Below, one piece after another: positions 1 to 11,742 of a stretch of 64,000 nt of DNA. Source of the stretch: Cyclaneusma minus. Lineage: Eukaryota > Ascomycota > Leotiomycetes > Marthamycetales > Marthamycetaceae. The notes under the pieces are model-generated. The model worked only from the letters and a program-made list of their open reading frames with translations. It had not been told where the DNA came from and did no database searches. The position numbers were made by a program, and so were the translations under genes. Every line of letters starts with the position of its first letter. The first letter of the stretch is position 1. Where the stretch lies: positions 1 to 64,000 of the forward strand of contig JAKZHN010000002.1 of assembly GCA_037179335.1 (NCBI GenBank). The letters are read 5' to 3'.

Positions 1-126
1 TAAATAAAATAAATAAAATAAATAAAATAAATAAAATAAATAAAATAAATAAAATAAATAAAATAAATAAAATAAATAAAATAAATAAAATAAATAAAAT
101 AAATAAAATAAATAAAATAAATAAAA
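1..126. repeat. 9-bp AT satellite
   Basis: A perfect or near-perfect tandem array of the unit TAAATAAAA, about 14 copies, running in from the left edge of the window, so its true length is unknown. It passes directly into AT-rich sequence. No telomere-type TTAGGG repeats are present. Confidence 0.95.
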
Positions 127-480
127 TTATTTAAAATTATTTAAAAACCAAATTGGGCTTCAAAAATTTAAAAAATTTAAAAATTTAAAAATTTAAAGAT
201 AAAAAGGAAAAATATATACAATTACCGCCATTAAAAAAGCGGAAAAAGCATATATTTTTTAAATTTTAAAAAATACAAAGCTAAAAGCTATAAAAGGATT
301 TATATTTATGTTTATTTATTACCGGATTTTAATTAGCTTTGCAAAATCCATTTATTTAATAGGCTTTAATATAAATATTATATATATATATATTTAAATA
401 ATTAAGCATAATAAGGTTTGTAAAAAGGGATTTTTTTAATATTTATTATAAAATATAGCAATTCTTAAATAATATATTTA

Positions 481-555
481 TATATTTATATATTATTATA
501 AATTTAATAATCAAATATATATTTATATATTATTATAAATTTAATAATCAAATAT
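481..555. repeat. 37-bp AT tandem duplication
   Basis: Two adjacent copies of a 37-bp unit beginning TATATTTATATATTATT and containing AATTTAATAATCAAA; the copies start at 481 and 518. Probably replication slippage in the AT-rich block. Confidence 0.8.
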
Positions 556-3500
556 ATAATAATTTATAAATAATATTATAAGTTAATTTAAAAACAATTG
601 CTATTAAAATATTATATGCTATTTATTATTTTATCCAATTTAAATAGACTTAGGTAATTTTTAAAATTCCAATTCTAGCTTATAGCCAAAATTAAATTTA
701 TGATTTAAAACATAAAATTTAATTGTATTAGATTTTGCCAAATATTATTTAAATTAATTATTGCGCTAAAACGCCTATATACGCTTTACGATTATTTAAA
801 GCAATATACAATTTTAAAGCAAAAGAAATATATAAAGCATATATAAATTATTATTTTATTAAAATTACAAATATTACATAATAGGCATTTAAGCCTATTT
901 GGTTATATATTATAAGCAGGAAAAATTATATAAAATTGAAAGCTAAAATAATTAAATTAAATTCCGTATACTATATAAATTAAATTAATTAAGCCAAAAT
1001 TTCCCCAATATTAAAAATGCTAAGATTTATTAAATTTATTAAATTTATTTTATTTCGCTAATAGGGTTTTGTTTATTATTTAATTATTATAAATAATTGG
1101 AATATAAGAAGCGTTTTTAATTATTTAAAAAAAATGGCTCTTTAAAAGCTTGGGCTCTTTGGCGGCGGGAAGCTTTTTTTTTGAAAAAGCATTATTACCG
1201 TTGTTGAAGGGCGAAAAAGGCGGAGATTGGAATTTTTTAAATAGACAAGGAAATTGGCAAATATATTTATAGAATTGGTAAAAATAATTAGCGCTTTAAT
1301 TGGGATTAATATAAATTAGCAAAATAGGCCGGGGGCTAAAAATTTATATTTGCTATTTTAATAATTTATAATTACTTAGTATTTAAAATAAGGGCTTATA
1401 TTATAATAAATGCGATTATCATTATTTCAATTTTAAATAAATTGAAATCTATAAAAAATAACAAAAAAACTGGTAATTTAAAATATTTAAATTAAAATTA
1501 GAAAAAAAGGAGAAATTATTTATATAGCTTTAATGGCAAAGCAATATGCTATTTAGGTTTTAATAGCTTTATGAACTATATATATAAATTTTAATTATAT
1601 AATTAAGCCAGGATTTAAATACTTAGTATTATTTATTAATTTAAATAAAAAAAGCAAAAATTTTATTACAAATATTAAAAATAATAATATTAATTTTCTA
1701 ATTATATTTAATAATAATTAGGGGGTTATTAAAATAAAAAAATGTATCATATAATATTTAAATGGTATTATATTTAATATTAGCTAATAAGGGTAATAAA
1801 TTAATTGGTAGAAATAGAAATTAAGCCGCTATAATATTGGTGTAGCTCCGATATAGCTGGGATATATAGCTATAAAGCTGTGCAATATAGCTAGGAGCGC
1901 GTATAATGGAAATGGATAAAATTAGCAATTTAAAAATAAAGGAAAATAAATCTTTAAATAACCGTTTTGGGGTTAGCGTTATAAAATGCATTCCGAAATA
2001 AAATTAAAAACAATATATATTAAAATCTTAAATAAAAGGCTTAGAATTTGAATTTAATATATTTTATATATTAGAAAATTTAATTAAAAAAACCCGCGAT
2101 TGCTAAGGGCCGAGGGGCTTGGAGATTGCGGAAATGCCTGGATATAAAAATTTGGAAAAGCCGAAAAAGTCGACCAAAATCCGATTAATGGAAAAAAGTT
2201 TTTCCGCTGTATGGAAAATGGGGGTAATATAATAATTTAAAGCCTTATTTGCATTAATAAGCTAAAATTTAATTAGTAGGTTATTATATATATTTATATA
2301 TAAATTATATATAAAATATTATAACCGCTTATATACATTAATAGTTAATGGCAATATTGCCAAAATAATGGATGGTATTATTATAATTAATTGATTTTTT
2401 TAAATTAGTTTAATATTTTGGTAATTAAATTAATGCAATAATGCGTATAAATAATTTACCAAATATATATAAAATATTAAGGGAAAAATAGGTATAAATA
2501 GCCAGCTTTTATTTTACAAAAATAAACTCTTTAGCTTAAAATCAAATCCTAAATTTTCTAGTTAATTTTATTGCAAAGCATTTGATCGTGACATTATTTA
2601 TAAAAAGCTTTATCGCCGGGAAAGCCAATTTGGTTATAAAAATAGAATCGGTAATTATATTAGCTAAAATAATAAATATCTAATTCAAAAAAGCTTAATA
2701 TATTATAAAAAAATAGCAATTAAATAAAATTGGACCAAAAATTGCAAAGCAGCTTTTTAATATCAAAAATATCAAAATTATTTTGCAAAAAAATAATCCC
2801 CGGCTATAATATTATTATAGTATTAATATATTTAAAACCGGAATTAAAGCTTGTTTATTTCAATTACCCAATTATTTAATTAGGATAAAAGCAACCAAAA
2901 TCGCATTAAGCGACCGCCAGCCAATTATATTTATATTAGCCAAATTTATAAAATTTAAAATCAAATAATTGAATTCTAAAAAGAAAGCATAGGCAATAAT
3001 ATAGTTTTTGCAAAAAATCAAATAGCTTTTACAATTATTAAATTACCTTGTTATTATTTATATTAATTATAAAGCGCTTTTAGCTATATTCAATAAAAAT
3101 AAAATTAAATTAAAAATTGCATAATAGCAAATAAAGCTTTTGCAATTCTATATAAAATATATACACATTTAAAAAAATGCTAATAGCTTATTTCACCCCC
3201 CAATAAATTTTATAATAAAATATATATATATATATATAATAAAAACACAAAAATCATTATAATTGCAAATATTAATGAACAAAAAAACACTAATAAATCG
3301 CCAATTTAAAAAAAACCAAATTATATTAAATTCTTTATAATTTTTTTTTTAGAAAATAAAAATCAATATCGCAATATAATTTAATATAAATTATTGTGCA
3401 ATTGCAATTTAAAATTAATATACAAAGCAATAGCATTAAATAAAATAAAGCAATAAAAATTAAAATATGCTAAAGTCTTTATAAAAAAATATAATAAAAT

Positions 3501-6500
3501 TAAACATTTGGCCTATTATAAACGGAATAAAGCGCTATTTTAATATATAAATAAAATAGATATATTATGAAAATTAAAAAAACTATATAATTTGCATAGC
3601 TATTAAGCTTTTTAAAAAAAATCTTTTACTAGCCTTAGTAAAAATAAAATATTAATAAATATTATAATTTATATTACATTTATTAATTTTTAAAATTTTA
3701 AAATTTTGCAATCCATTTCAAATTTATTTCAAATTTTAAAATTACAATTATTTAATATTATCGGATTTAATTATATTGGCCCTATTAATTCTAAAATACT
3801 TAATAATTTTTAATTTATTTTTATTATAATAAATTATTGCAATTGCTATATTTAAATCAAAATAATAAAAAATCCAAATAGGGCTATATATAAGCAATTA
3901 TTTCGCAAAAAAATAATAAAGCCTTATAAATAGCCAAAAAATATATATTTCAATAATAATTCATATTTTATTAAAAGCAAATTCGCAAATGCATTAAAAA
4001 AACCAAATTAAATATATTAAAACGCCGGTTAAAACCCTTTAAAACGTCGGCCTCGCAAAAGAAATTCAGCTAATTATAAAAAAACCTATATATTGGAATA
4101 TATTAAAGTCCAAAACTAATAAAAACTTGGCCAAAATAACCATTTTCTTTAATTACGCATAATATTAATATACAAATAATTAAATTTTACGGTTATATTC
4201 TATCCAAATTATTTATAAAATTTAACCTTTGAAAATTCTAAAATACCCTAAGCATTAAAAAATAATTAAAAACAAAAAGCTTAAAGTTAAAACTCAGCAT
4301 TAATAAAAATAAGAAAATTATAAAAAAATTCGCATTTGCAAATAAATTAAACCAATTTAATATAATGCGCAAAATAGCCGCAAAAAATCAATTGGAATAA
4401 TAAATGGAATAAATTGAAAAAAAATTGGAAATTCAATATTATATATTTAATAAGCAATTTAATCATATTAAGAAAAGCATTTATTAAAAATCCCAACACG
4501 CTAGAAAATGCCCTATATTATTATAAAAAATCCGAAAAAAATCAATTTGGCTAATTAAAATAGCTTCTAAAATAACCAAAATAAATAGTATATAAACGCA
4601 ATAAAAATTCTTATATAGCGAAAAAAGCATTTAAAAAATAAATTAAAAACATAAAAAGCATTAATAAAATTTTATAAACTAAATCCCAAAATATTTTAAA
4701 AAAATAATAAGCAATAAAAATCCAATTACAAAAACAAGAAAAATAAAATTCAAAAAATATAGGATTTCAAAAACCCTAATACCGAATTCTTTCATAAATT
4801 AATAAACTTCCCAATCGTAAAAGAGCTAATAAAGCATACAAATTCAAAATAATAAAAGAAAAAAACTATTAAAAAAACCACCTAATAATATTATAAAATC
4901 CCCTTAAAACAAAACCAAGCGCAAAAGAAAAACCAAATGCAAAAATTCGCAAAATCCTTCAATATATATATATATTTTTTTTCTAATTAAAAATAATTAA
5001 TTTTTAATCCTATTATACCAAAATCAATGCTATTTTTTTTTTTTTTTTATTATTATCCGGAATAAAAATCTAGCTGCTAAAAGCAGCAAAAGCTATTATA
5101 TCTAATTAAAGCATTAATAAACCAAATATTTATTCTAAAATCTTAAAATATAATAAAATATAAATAGTATTAACTATAAGCATTTGTTTTTAAAAAAGCA
5201 ATTTTAGCAAAATAAAATTTAAAACCAAAAAATCATTTAAATTATAAAACCTAATATAATAATATCCTATTTATTACAATTTTAAAAACCAAAATAGCAA
5301 AAAGAAAAAACAATTATTAATTTATAAATAATATATTTTAAAGCCAGTATTTTAAACCATTAAATCTATTATTTTAAAAAAACAAAAAAACAAAAAAACA
5401 TTTTTTTAAAAAAATCAAAAAAAAAATCAAAATATAAAAAAAGATCATATAATTGGAATCTAAATAATAAGGCCTTATAATTAAAAAGGCTGGAATTTAT
5501 ACAGCTAATTTAAAAAAAAGCAATATAATTTAAATAAAAAAGCAATAAAAAGCAAAACAATATTTTAAACCTGTATATTATTTTGCTTTAAAATTTCGCC
5601 CTATTTACTTTTTATATAAAAAGCACCAAATATTACTATTATATATAAATTTTAAAATTCCCTATTTCTTTACAAAATATATATTTTTTATATTTTAGCA
5701 AATTAAGGCTTTGCAAATTATATATTTATAAAAAAAAATTAAAACTTAAAAAATTGCAATTGCAATAAGCGGGGTAAAAACAAAATTAAATTTATAAAAT
5801 TAAATAGCAACGGCATTTATTTTATTATTTTATAACATTGCTATTTATATTAAATTGCATAATTTTATTATAAAACGCGCATTTTAAATTAATATTTAAT
5901 ATATTAATTAAATATAATATAAAAGTAATAATATTTTTAGCCGCTAAAACAAATTGTAAAATTCCATTAAAAAATTGCAATTAATAAGCGGTATAAAATA
6001 ATTTATCAATCTAAAATAAAATTATATTATAATATAAAATAATAACTCGATATAAAAATCTAATTAGCCAATTATTAATAATAAAAGCATTTGCTTAAAT
6101 TATAAAAAAACAATAAAAGCTTTATAATTAAATTTCAATTTATTTAAATTCAAAAAATCAATTTTAAAATCTATAATTATATTTTTAAATATTATATCAA
6201 AATAAGCAAATTGTTTTATTTACAAAACCATATTCTATATATAATTTAATTAAATCGCAGCTATATTATTTAATAAAAAAATCAATAAACAGTTTTTTCG
6301 CTGCAAAATTGCCAAATATTATTAATTAAAAAAAAGGCAAAATATCCCTAATAATATTAATAGTTATTAATTAGCAAATTATAAGCAGGATTGGCCCAAA
6401 AACCAGAATAAGCATTTAATATTTATATTAAATATTAATATAAAAACCCAAAAAAATGCAACAAGCCCTTTTTTTTAAAACAAAACCAATAAAAACAATT

Positions 6501-7835
6501 ATTCCAAATAGCAAAATAAATCCTTCAATATTTAAAAATTTCAAAAATATTAAAACAAAACTATAAAAAGAAATTTAATATAAGCAATAAATCCAATTTC
6601 ATTTACCAAACAATATTAAAAAAGCTCCAAATCGCCATTAATAACAAATATAAAAAATTTAATATTAGCCGCGAAAATAATTTAAAATAGCCTAATAAAA
6701 AAAAAGTAATAAAAATCTTAATTAGCAAATTTACTGCCTTAATGTGTTTTATTTGTAAATATATTAAAAAATTAAAAAGCTTTATTAAAAAAGCCAATTG
6801 ATATATAAGTATATTATAAAAAACATAGCTTTATAAATATTTTTTAAAAAAAGCGGGACTTTTAAATAAGAAACACAAAAAAAATATAGCTTTAAAAACA
6901 CCTTTACCCAATATAAATTATCCAATAAATTTTTTAAAAAAAATCTCTTAAAAAAACGGCAATTTACCAATCAAATTTTATAAATATTTTATTTTAAATA
7001 ATAAAACGCTAAAAAAATTACTATTATACATCTTCTTATAAAAATTTATAAAATTTATAAAAAAGCCTTTAAAAATAATTATTAATTGCGTTAAAATAAT
7101 AAATTTGCAAAATATTTTGAAACCAATGCAAATAATAAAAATAAAAAAGATTTTGCGAAAAAGAAAAAAGCTTAATATCGCCTTTATTTTAAATAAAAGA
7201 TTATTTGCTATTATATAAATAGCAAAACAAAATCCCATTATAGCAGCAAAATAAAATAAAATAAAAAAAGAAAAGCATTTTTTCAAAATAGAAAATATAG
7301 TATTTGCTAATAAATATTTATTTTTTAAAAATAATAAAAACCTCAAAAAGCAAAAGCGCTAATTTAATTTTTAAATTCTATTTTTAAAAATAAACGCATA
7401 ATTAGCAAATATAAAAAAAGCTTTATTTAAAATTTATTAATATTATAAAATACAAATTAAATAGCGCCAATATTCCGGCTATAAATAAAAAATAATTATA
7501 AAAAAGCCTAATAAAAAAACTAATTTAAGCAATAATAATAAAAAACCAAAATCATTTATTATTTAAAAATAACCAGATTCATTTATTATTTAAAAATAAT
7601 AAAAAATACAAGAAAACCTATACATTTAAAAAATAATAAATATAAACCTCGAAAGCTATAATAATCAATTTTTTTGGAAATTATTCCTATTTTTGTTTTT
7701 TAATTAGCCGCTTATAAATAATATTTTTCTATTAAAAAATCTCGGTTTTTAAAATGACTTTTTTTTAAAAAATATATATTTACAATTTTTATACAAAAAC
7801 TTTCGCCCTTATTTTGCATTTTAGAAAACCAAATT

Positions 7836-7914
7836 ATTTAATTAATCCTATTATATTTAATTAATCCTATTATATTTAATTAATCCTATTATATTTAATT
7901 AATCCTATTATATT
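7836..7914. repeat. 19-bp tandem repeat, four copies
   Basis: Four head-to-tail copies with period 19. The core ATTAATCCTATTATATTTA recurs at 7841, 7860, 7879 and 7898. It lies near the right edge of the AT-rich block. Confidence 0.9.
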
Positions 7915-8255
7915 TACTTTTACCTTTTTTATATTTAATATTATTGCTTAAAAATTACTTATATATATACCATTTACCAAAAATCAATAATAAGCTTTTT
8001 TCTTCTTTTATTCTATTGCAGCGTTTATAAATTCCAAAAAACCTTTTAAATGGCCTTTATTAAAAATCCATTATAAAGAAATTTTAAAATTTCAAAAAAT
8101 CGTCGTTGCTGATTTATAAAAAATATAATTATTAGTCCTTCAATTATAGCGTTAAATTTAGCCTTTATAAAAGCAATTTTTTTTAATTTATAGCATTTAT
8201 TTTTCAAATAAAGGAAAACTTTTAAAAAATATAAATAAATAATTGTTTTCTAATT

Positions 8256-8578
8256 ATAGATAGCTATAGGCGCCTCAGACACCAAGGCCGTCGCGGAGAC
8301 CATAAAACCATCTCCGTAAGCGGGGAATCCATTATTTTTATGCAACAATCTACCCCTTCAAACCACCCTGCCTTTTGTCTTGATTGTCCACACTGTGACA
8401 GTGAGCGCCACAGCGCCTTCCACCGCCTTCCACTTCCAGGATACAGCTATCGCGGAAAAACGCCGCACCGGACTCATTTTTCCAAAAGAACTCTCCCTTT
8501 TTCGTCCTCGCTTTGTCCTCGCTTTGTCTTCGCCGTCCCGGTCTGCAACCTCCCCCACCGCTGGAAGACCGCTCCAAG
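8256..8578 (+). promoter_or_regulatory. ADE13 promoter and 5' leader at the AT/GC boundary
   Basis: Base composition changes sharply at about 8256. The roughly 320 bp before the ADE13 start are of ordinary gene-region composition, pyrimidine-rich near the start, with a short direct repeat (TCCTCGCTTTG-like units at about 8502-8530). No other reading frame here looks coding. Confidence 0.5.
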
Positions 8579-10086
8579 ATGTCCACTCACGACGTCTACC
8601 AGACGCCTCTGGCCTCTCGCTATGCCAGTAAGTATCCGCGACGCCACGAAGGTGCCCCCGCAATGGCTGATCCAAGATAGGCAAGGAGATGAAAACCATC
8701 TTCTCTGCCCGCAATCGAGCTTCCACATGGCGCCAGCTCTGGCTCTGGCTGGCCGAGGCCGAGAAGCAGCTGGGTCTCGACATTTCCGATGCCGCCATTG
8801 CCCAGATGAAGGCCAACCTCATCATGACCGACAAGTGCTTCGAGGTCGCTGCTGAGGAGGAGAAGCGCCGCAGACACGATGTCATGGCCCACGTCTATGC
8901 CTTCGGCCAGTGTGCCCCGGCTGCTGCTGGAATCATCCACTTGGGTGCTACCTCCTGCTACTGCACCGACAATGCCGACTTGATCTTCCTCCGGGACGGT
9001 CTCGACCTTCTCCTCCCCAAGCTTGCAACCGTCATCCACAAGCTTGCCAACTTTGCTCTCGAATACAAGGACATGCCAACCCTGGGGTACACCCACTACC
9101 AGCCTGCCCAATTGGTCACCGTTGGTCGCCGTGCTTGCCAATGGGTCCAAGATCTCCTCATGGACCTCGAGGACATCCAGCGCACGCGCGACGACCTGCG
9201 TTTCCGCGGTGCACAAGGTACAACCGGTACCCAAGCTTCGTTTATGGAAATCTTCAAGGGCGACGGCCAGAAGATTGACCGCCTCAACGAGATCCTCTGC
9301 GAGAAAGCTGGTTTCCCCTCCTGCTACTCGATCTCCACTCAGACTTACTCCCGCAAAGTCGACCTCCGAATTGCCAATGCCCTGAGTGCATTCGGTGCTA
9401 CCGTTCAGCGCATCACCGGGGACTTCCGTCACTTGGCCGCCCAGAAGGAGATGGAAGAGCCATTTGAGAAGGACCAGATTGGCTCCTCGGCCATGGCATA
9501 CAAGCGCAACCCCATGCGTAGTGAGCGTATCGCTGGTCTGGGACGCCATCTCGCAAACCTCAACAAATCGGCCTCCGACACCTATGCCCAGCAATGGTTC
9601 GAGCGAACTCTCGACGACAGCGCGATCCGCCGCATTACAATCCCCGAGATGTTCCTGTGCGCCGACGCAATCCTCATGACCTTCGACAACGTAGTTTCAG
9701 GACTTGTTGTCTACCCAGAACGCATCCGCGCTCGCCTGATGGAAGAGCTGCCATTCATGGCCACCGAGAACATCATCATGAAGCTCGTCTCCCTTGGCAA
9801 GTCCCGTCAAGATGCGCACGAAGAGATCCGTGTGCTGTCTCACCAGGCCAGTGACGTGGTGAAGAAGCAAGGTGGACAGAACGACTTGATCGAGCGCATC
9901 AAGAATACCGAGTTCTTCAGGCCTGTCTGGGACGAGATCGATGGCATGTTGGACCCCAAGTTCTTCATCGGCCGCTGCCCTGAGCAGGTCGTGCGCTACT
10001 GTGGGGAGGGCGGCGAGGTGCAGAAGGCATTGGCCCCGTACTTGGAGGCCATCGATGCTGCCGCTGCCGTTGAGTTGACTGTTTAA
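8579..10086 (+). CDS. ADE13: Adenylosuccinate lyase
   Basis: Adenylosuccinate lyase catalyses two steps of purine synthesis: SAICAR to AICAR plus fumarate, and adenylosuccinate to AMP plus fumarate. There are two exons, 8579-8627 and 8681-10086, with a 53-nt intron (GTAAGT...TAG) interrupting a serine codon. The product is 484 aa, the family's usual size. The ATG at 8579 gives the conserved opening MSTHDVYQTPLASRYAS, which the exon-2 frame alone lacks. Visible family landmarks are TSCYCTDNADL, HYQPAQLVTVGRR (substrate-binding His) and the fumarate-lyase signature SSAMAYKRNPMRSERI around residue 295. The gene is intact although it starts only about 320 bp from the AT-rich block. It is cytosolic and is followed by a gene-free 1 kb. 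Confidence 0.97.
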
Positions 10087-11092
10087 GCAGTGCGTACTCA
10101 TATAATAGGAGTCTATATATGAGGCAAGGCAATGCGATTAACTGATTATGAGCATGGGCGGTATTTTGTCGGCGTTTGGCGATTGTTCTTTTGCTTTCTG
10201 GCATTTATACACAGCGCAAGGCGTTGGGGGTAGTGTATAAGTAGGAGCTTGGCTTAGATGGTGGCTCGGTCAACCAAATGATTAGAATCAACTTCTAGAC
10301 TTGGGGGCTGGGAAGATCTTGAGGCGTGAGGAGCTAGAGTGGTAGAATAGGAGATACCCGACTCAAGTCTTGCACATCCTACAAATCGCAAATGGCATAG
10401 ACTGTTGCACTTTCGCAGTCAAACTAAAACTGACTCGAGAAATTTGCAAGTCACCTATTCGAGACAAATCCAAATTCATTCGAGAGTCTATGGTTCGTCC
10501 AAAGGTTAGACTTGAATAAAGTTCGGCCCAGAGGACTCGTGGTGACATTTCTTGTACGTCACCCTGGGCCCTTTGAAGAACTAGGAATATTATTATTCCC
10601 AATGGGCCAATAGTAAGAATATCGCCAGTAATCAAGAATATTCGAAGTGTCTAGAAATATTCTGAATAATTGGAAGCTTTCGAATAATCAGGAAAATTTC
10701 TAGTGACTGAGAACACTCTCAGGTCGTAACTGAGCGCAAAAGAATTGTCACCACAAGCAGGGTGAAGGCACCAAAGTTAGTAGTTGCAGACGGGAAAGCA
10801 AGACGCGCAACTGAGAGTAAAGTCACAAAAGCACCACGTTTCGGAAGGGGCAAAGCAACGTCTCAAGATCTTCTTCTATTCCGCATTCCACAAAAAGATG
10901 AAAACCACCATGGCGATTCTGCTATGTCACCTCACTCTCAAACCCCGATAAAACACCATCAAACTCACGACTCCAATCCGGTTCCCTGGCTAGTTCCCTT
11001 CCTATACCAGAACATCAGCATGCTATTACGTTTCCCCATTTGCACAACAAGTAGTCCACATCTAAGTGAAGAATACCTACTGAGGGGTATGC
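10087..11092. other. Intergenic 1.0 kb
   Basis: Shared 3' region of ADE13 and the convergent small-protein gene. No coding signal was recognised; short open frames at 10363-10635 and 10762-11247 lack family resemblance. It contains the degenerate 19-bp repeat array at 10581-10722. Confidence 0.6.
10581..10722. repeat. Degenerate 18-19 bp tandem array, copy 1
   Basis: About six successive degenerate units resembling AATATTCCGAATNACTGAG, for example AATATTCGAAGTGTCTAGA, then AATATTCTGAATAATTGGA, then AGCTTTCGAATAATCAGGA. The stretch 10616-10686 aligns almost without gaps to 43970-44040, with roughly four in five bases identical by hand. Function unknown. Confidence 0.7.
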
Positions 11093-11742
11093 TCACTCAT
11101 GCTTCTCCTGGGCATGCTTCGCCGTCTGGTCCTGCAGCTTCTTCAAGCCCTCGGGAGAGTGGTCGTCGTGGCCGTGGCGGTCTGCTGCTACCTGTTCATT
11201 CCCATGCCCAGATCAGTATATACCTTCACAATCAGACGAGAAGTTGAATGCACGACAAGATTTGGGGATTGGTGGAGAATATGGGAGGACGTACGGCTTC
11301 TTCGCTGTTGCTAGCCAACTCAGGCTTCCAGTGTCCCTTGCCCTCCTTCTGCTTCTGCAGCTGGTCCTGCTTATGCTTCTCATTTTCCTCAGCCTGGCCC
11401 TCGATGTCTGTCTCACGAGAAAGAAGCGTTAGCAAACGATTGTTCCTTTCTGATGGTCATGTTCCTTGTCCCAAACTCCGACTGAATGTGGCGCAAGTGC
11501 TCAAATGCAGAACAGTTGTAAAGCAGATAGCTGGGGAGCTTTATATAAAGTCCCTCTTTTTGCGCCAGAGAAAGGCATGATGGACACTTGCAAATGGATG
11601 TTTATGGGACGAGAGCAGAAGACTACGTACGGCGATCGCTCTCCTTCAATGGGCGTGCGGCGCTGAGGGAGAAGCTTCGAGTGGCGGGCTTGAAAGCAGC
11701 GGCGCGAGCGCGGAAGGAGCTTCGGAGGAGGAACGACGACAT
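11093..11742 (-). CDS. Small conserved fungal protein, mitochondrial presequence
   Basis: Three short exons on the minus strand: 11742-11631, 11407-11295 and 11191-11093, each bounded by GTACGT donors and AG acceptors, the first acceptor preceded by GCTAAC. They join in frame to 107 aa. The N-terminus (MSSFLLRSSFRARAAAFKP, then RSFSLSAARP) is Arg/Ser/Ala-rich without acidic residues, a typical mitochondrial targeting presequence with a likely cleavage region near residue 30. The mature part is very charged and His/Lys-rich, with KEGKGHWKPELASNSEEAV and a terminal SPEGLKKLQDQTAKHAQEKH. I recognise this as a small protein widespread in filamentous ascomycetes but know no experimentally defined function. 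No single exon exceeds about 40 codons, so unspliced ORF calling misses it. Confidence 0.82.

Larger units (their letters stand above)
127..8255. other. Gene-free AT-rich block, RIP-like isochore
   Basis: About 8 kb of extremely AT-rich DNA (well over three quarters A+T by eye) with no reading frame resembling a protein. The only long open frames, at 6603-7346 on the minus strand, are strings of F, I, K, L, N and Y expected from composition. TpA-rich sequence of this kind is what RIP leaves of old transposons in Pezizomycotina. Centromeric or other AT-isochore identity is equally possible. Residual C and G are unequally split: G exceeds C on the plus strand up to about 2.5 kb, C exceeds G afterwards. 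It contains small tandem duplications listed separately and a T run near 5032-5048. Confidence 0.9.

Noticed and set aside
6603..7346. Open frames on the minus strand in the AT-rich block
   Set aside because: Composed almost only of F, I, K, L, N and Y as expected from AT-rich DNA; no family, no splice structure.
8620..9594. 324-codon minus frame opposite ADE13
   Set aside because: Antisense shadow of a conserved enzyme; V/G/L-rich composition mirrors the coding strand.
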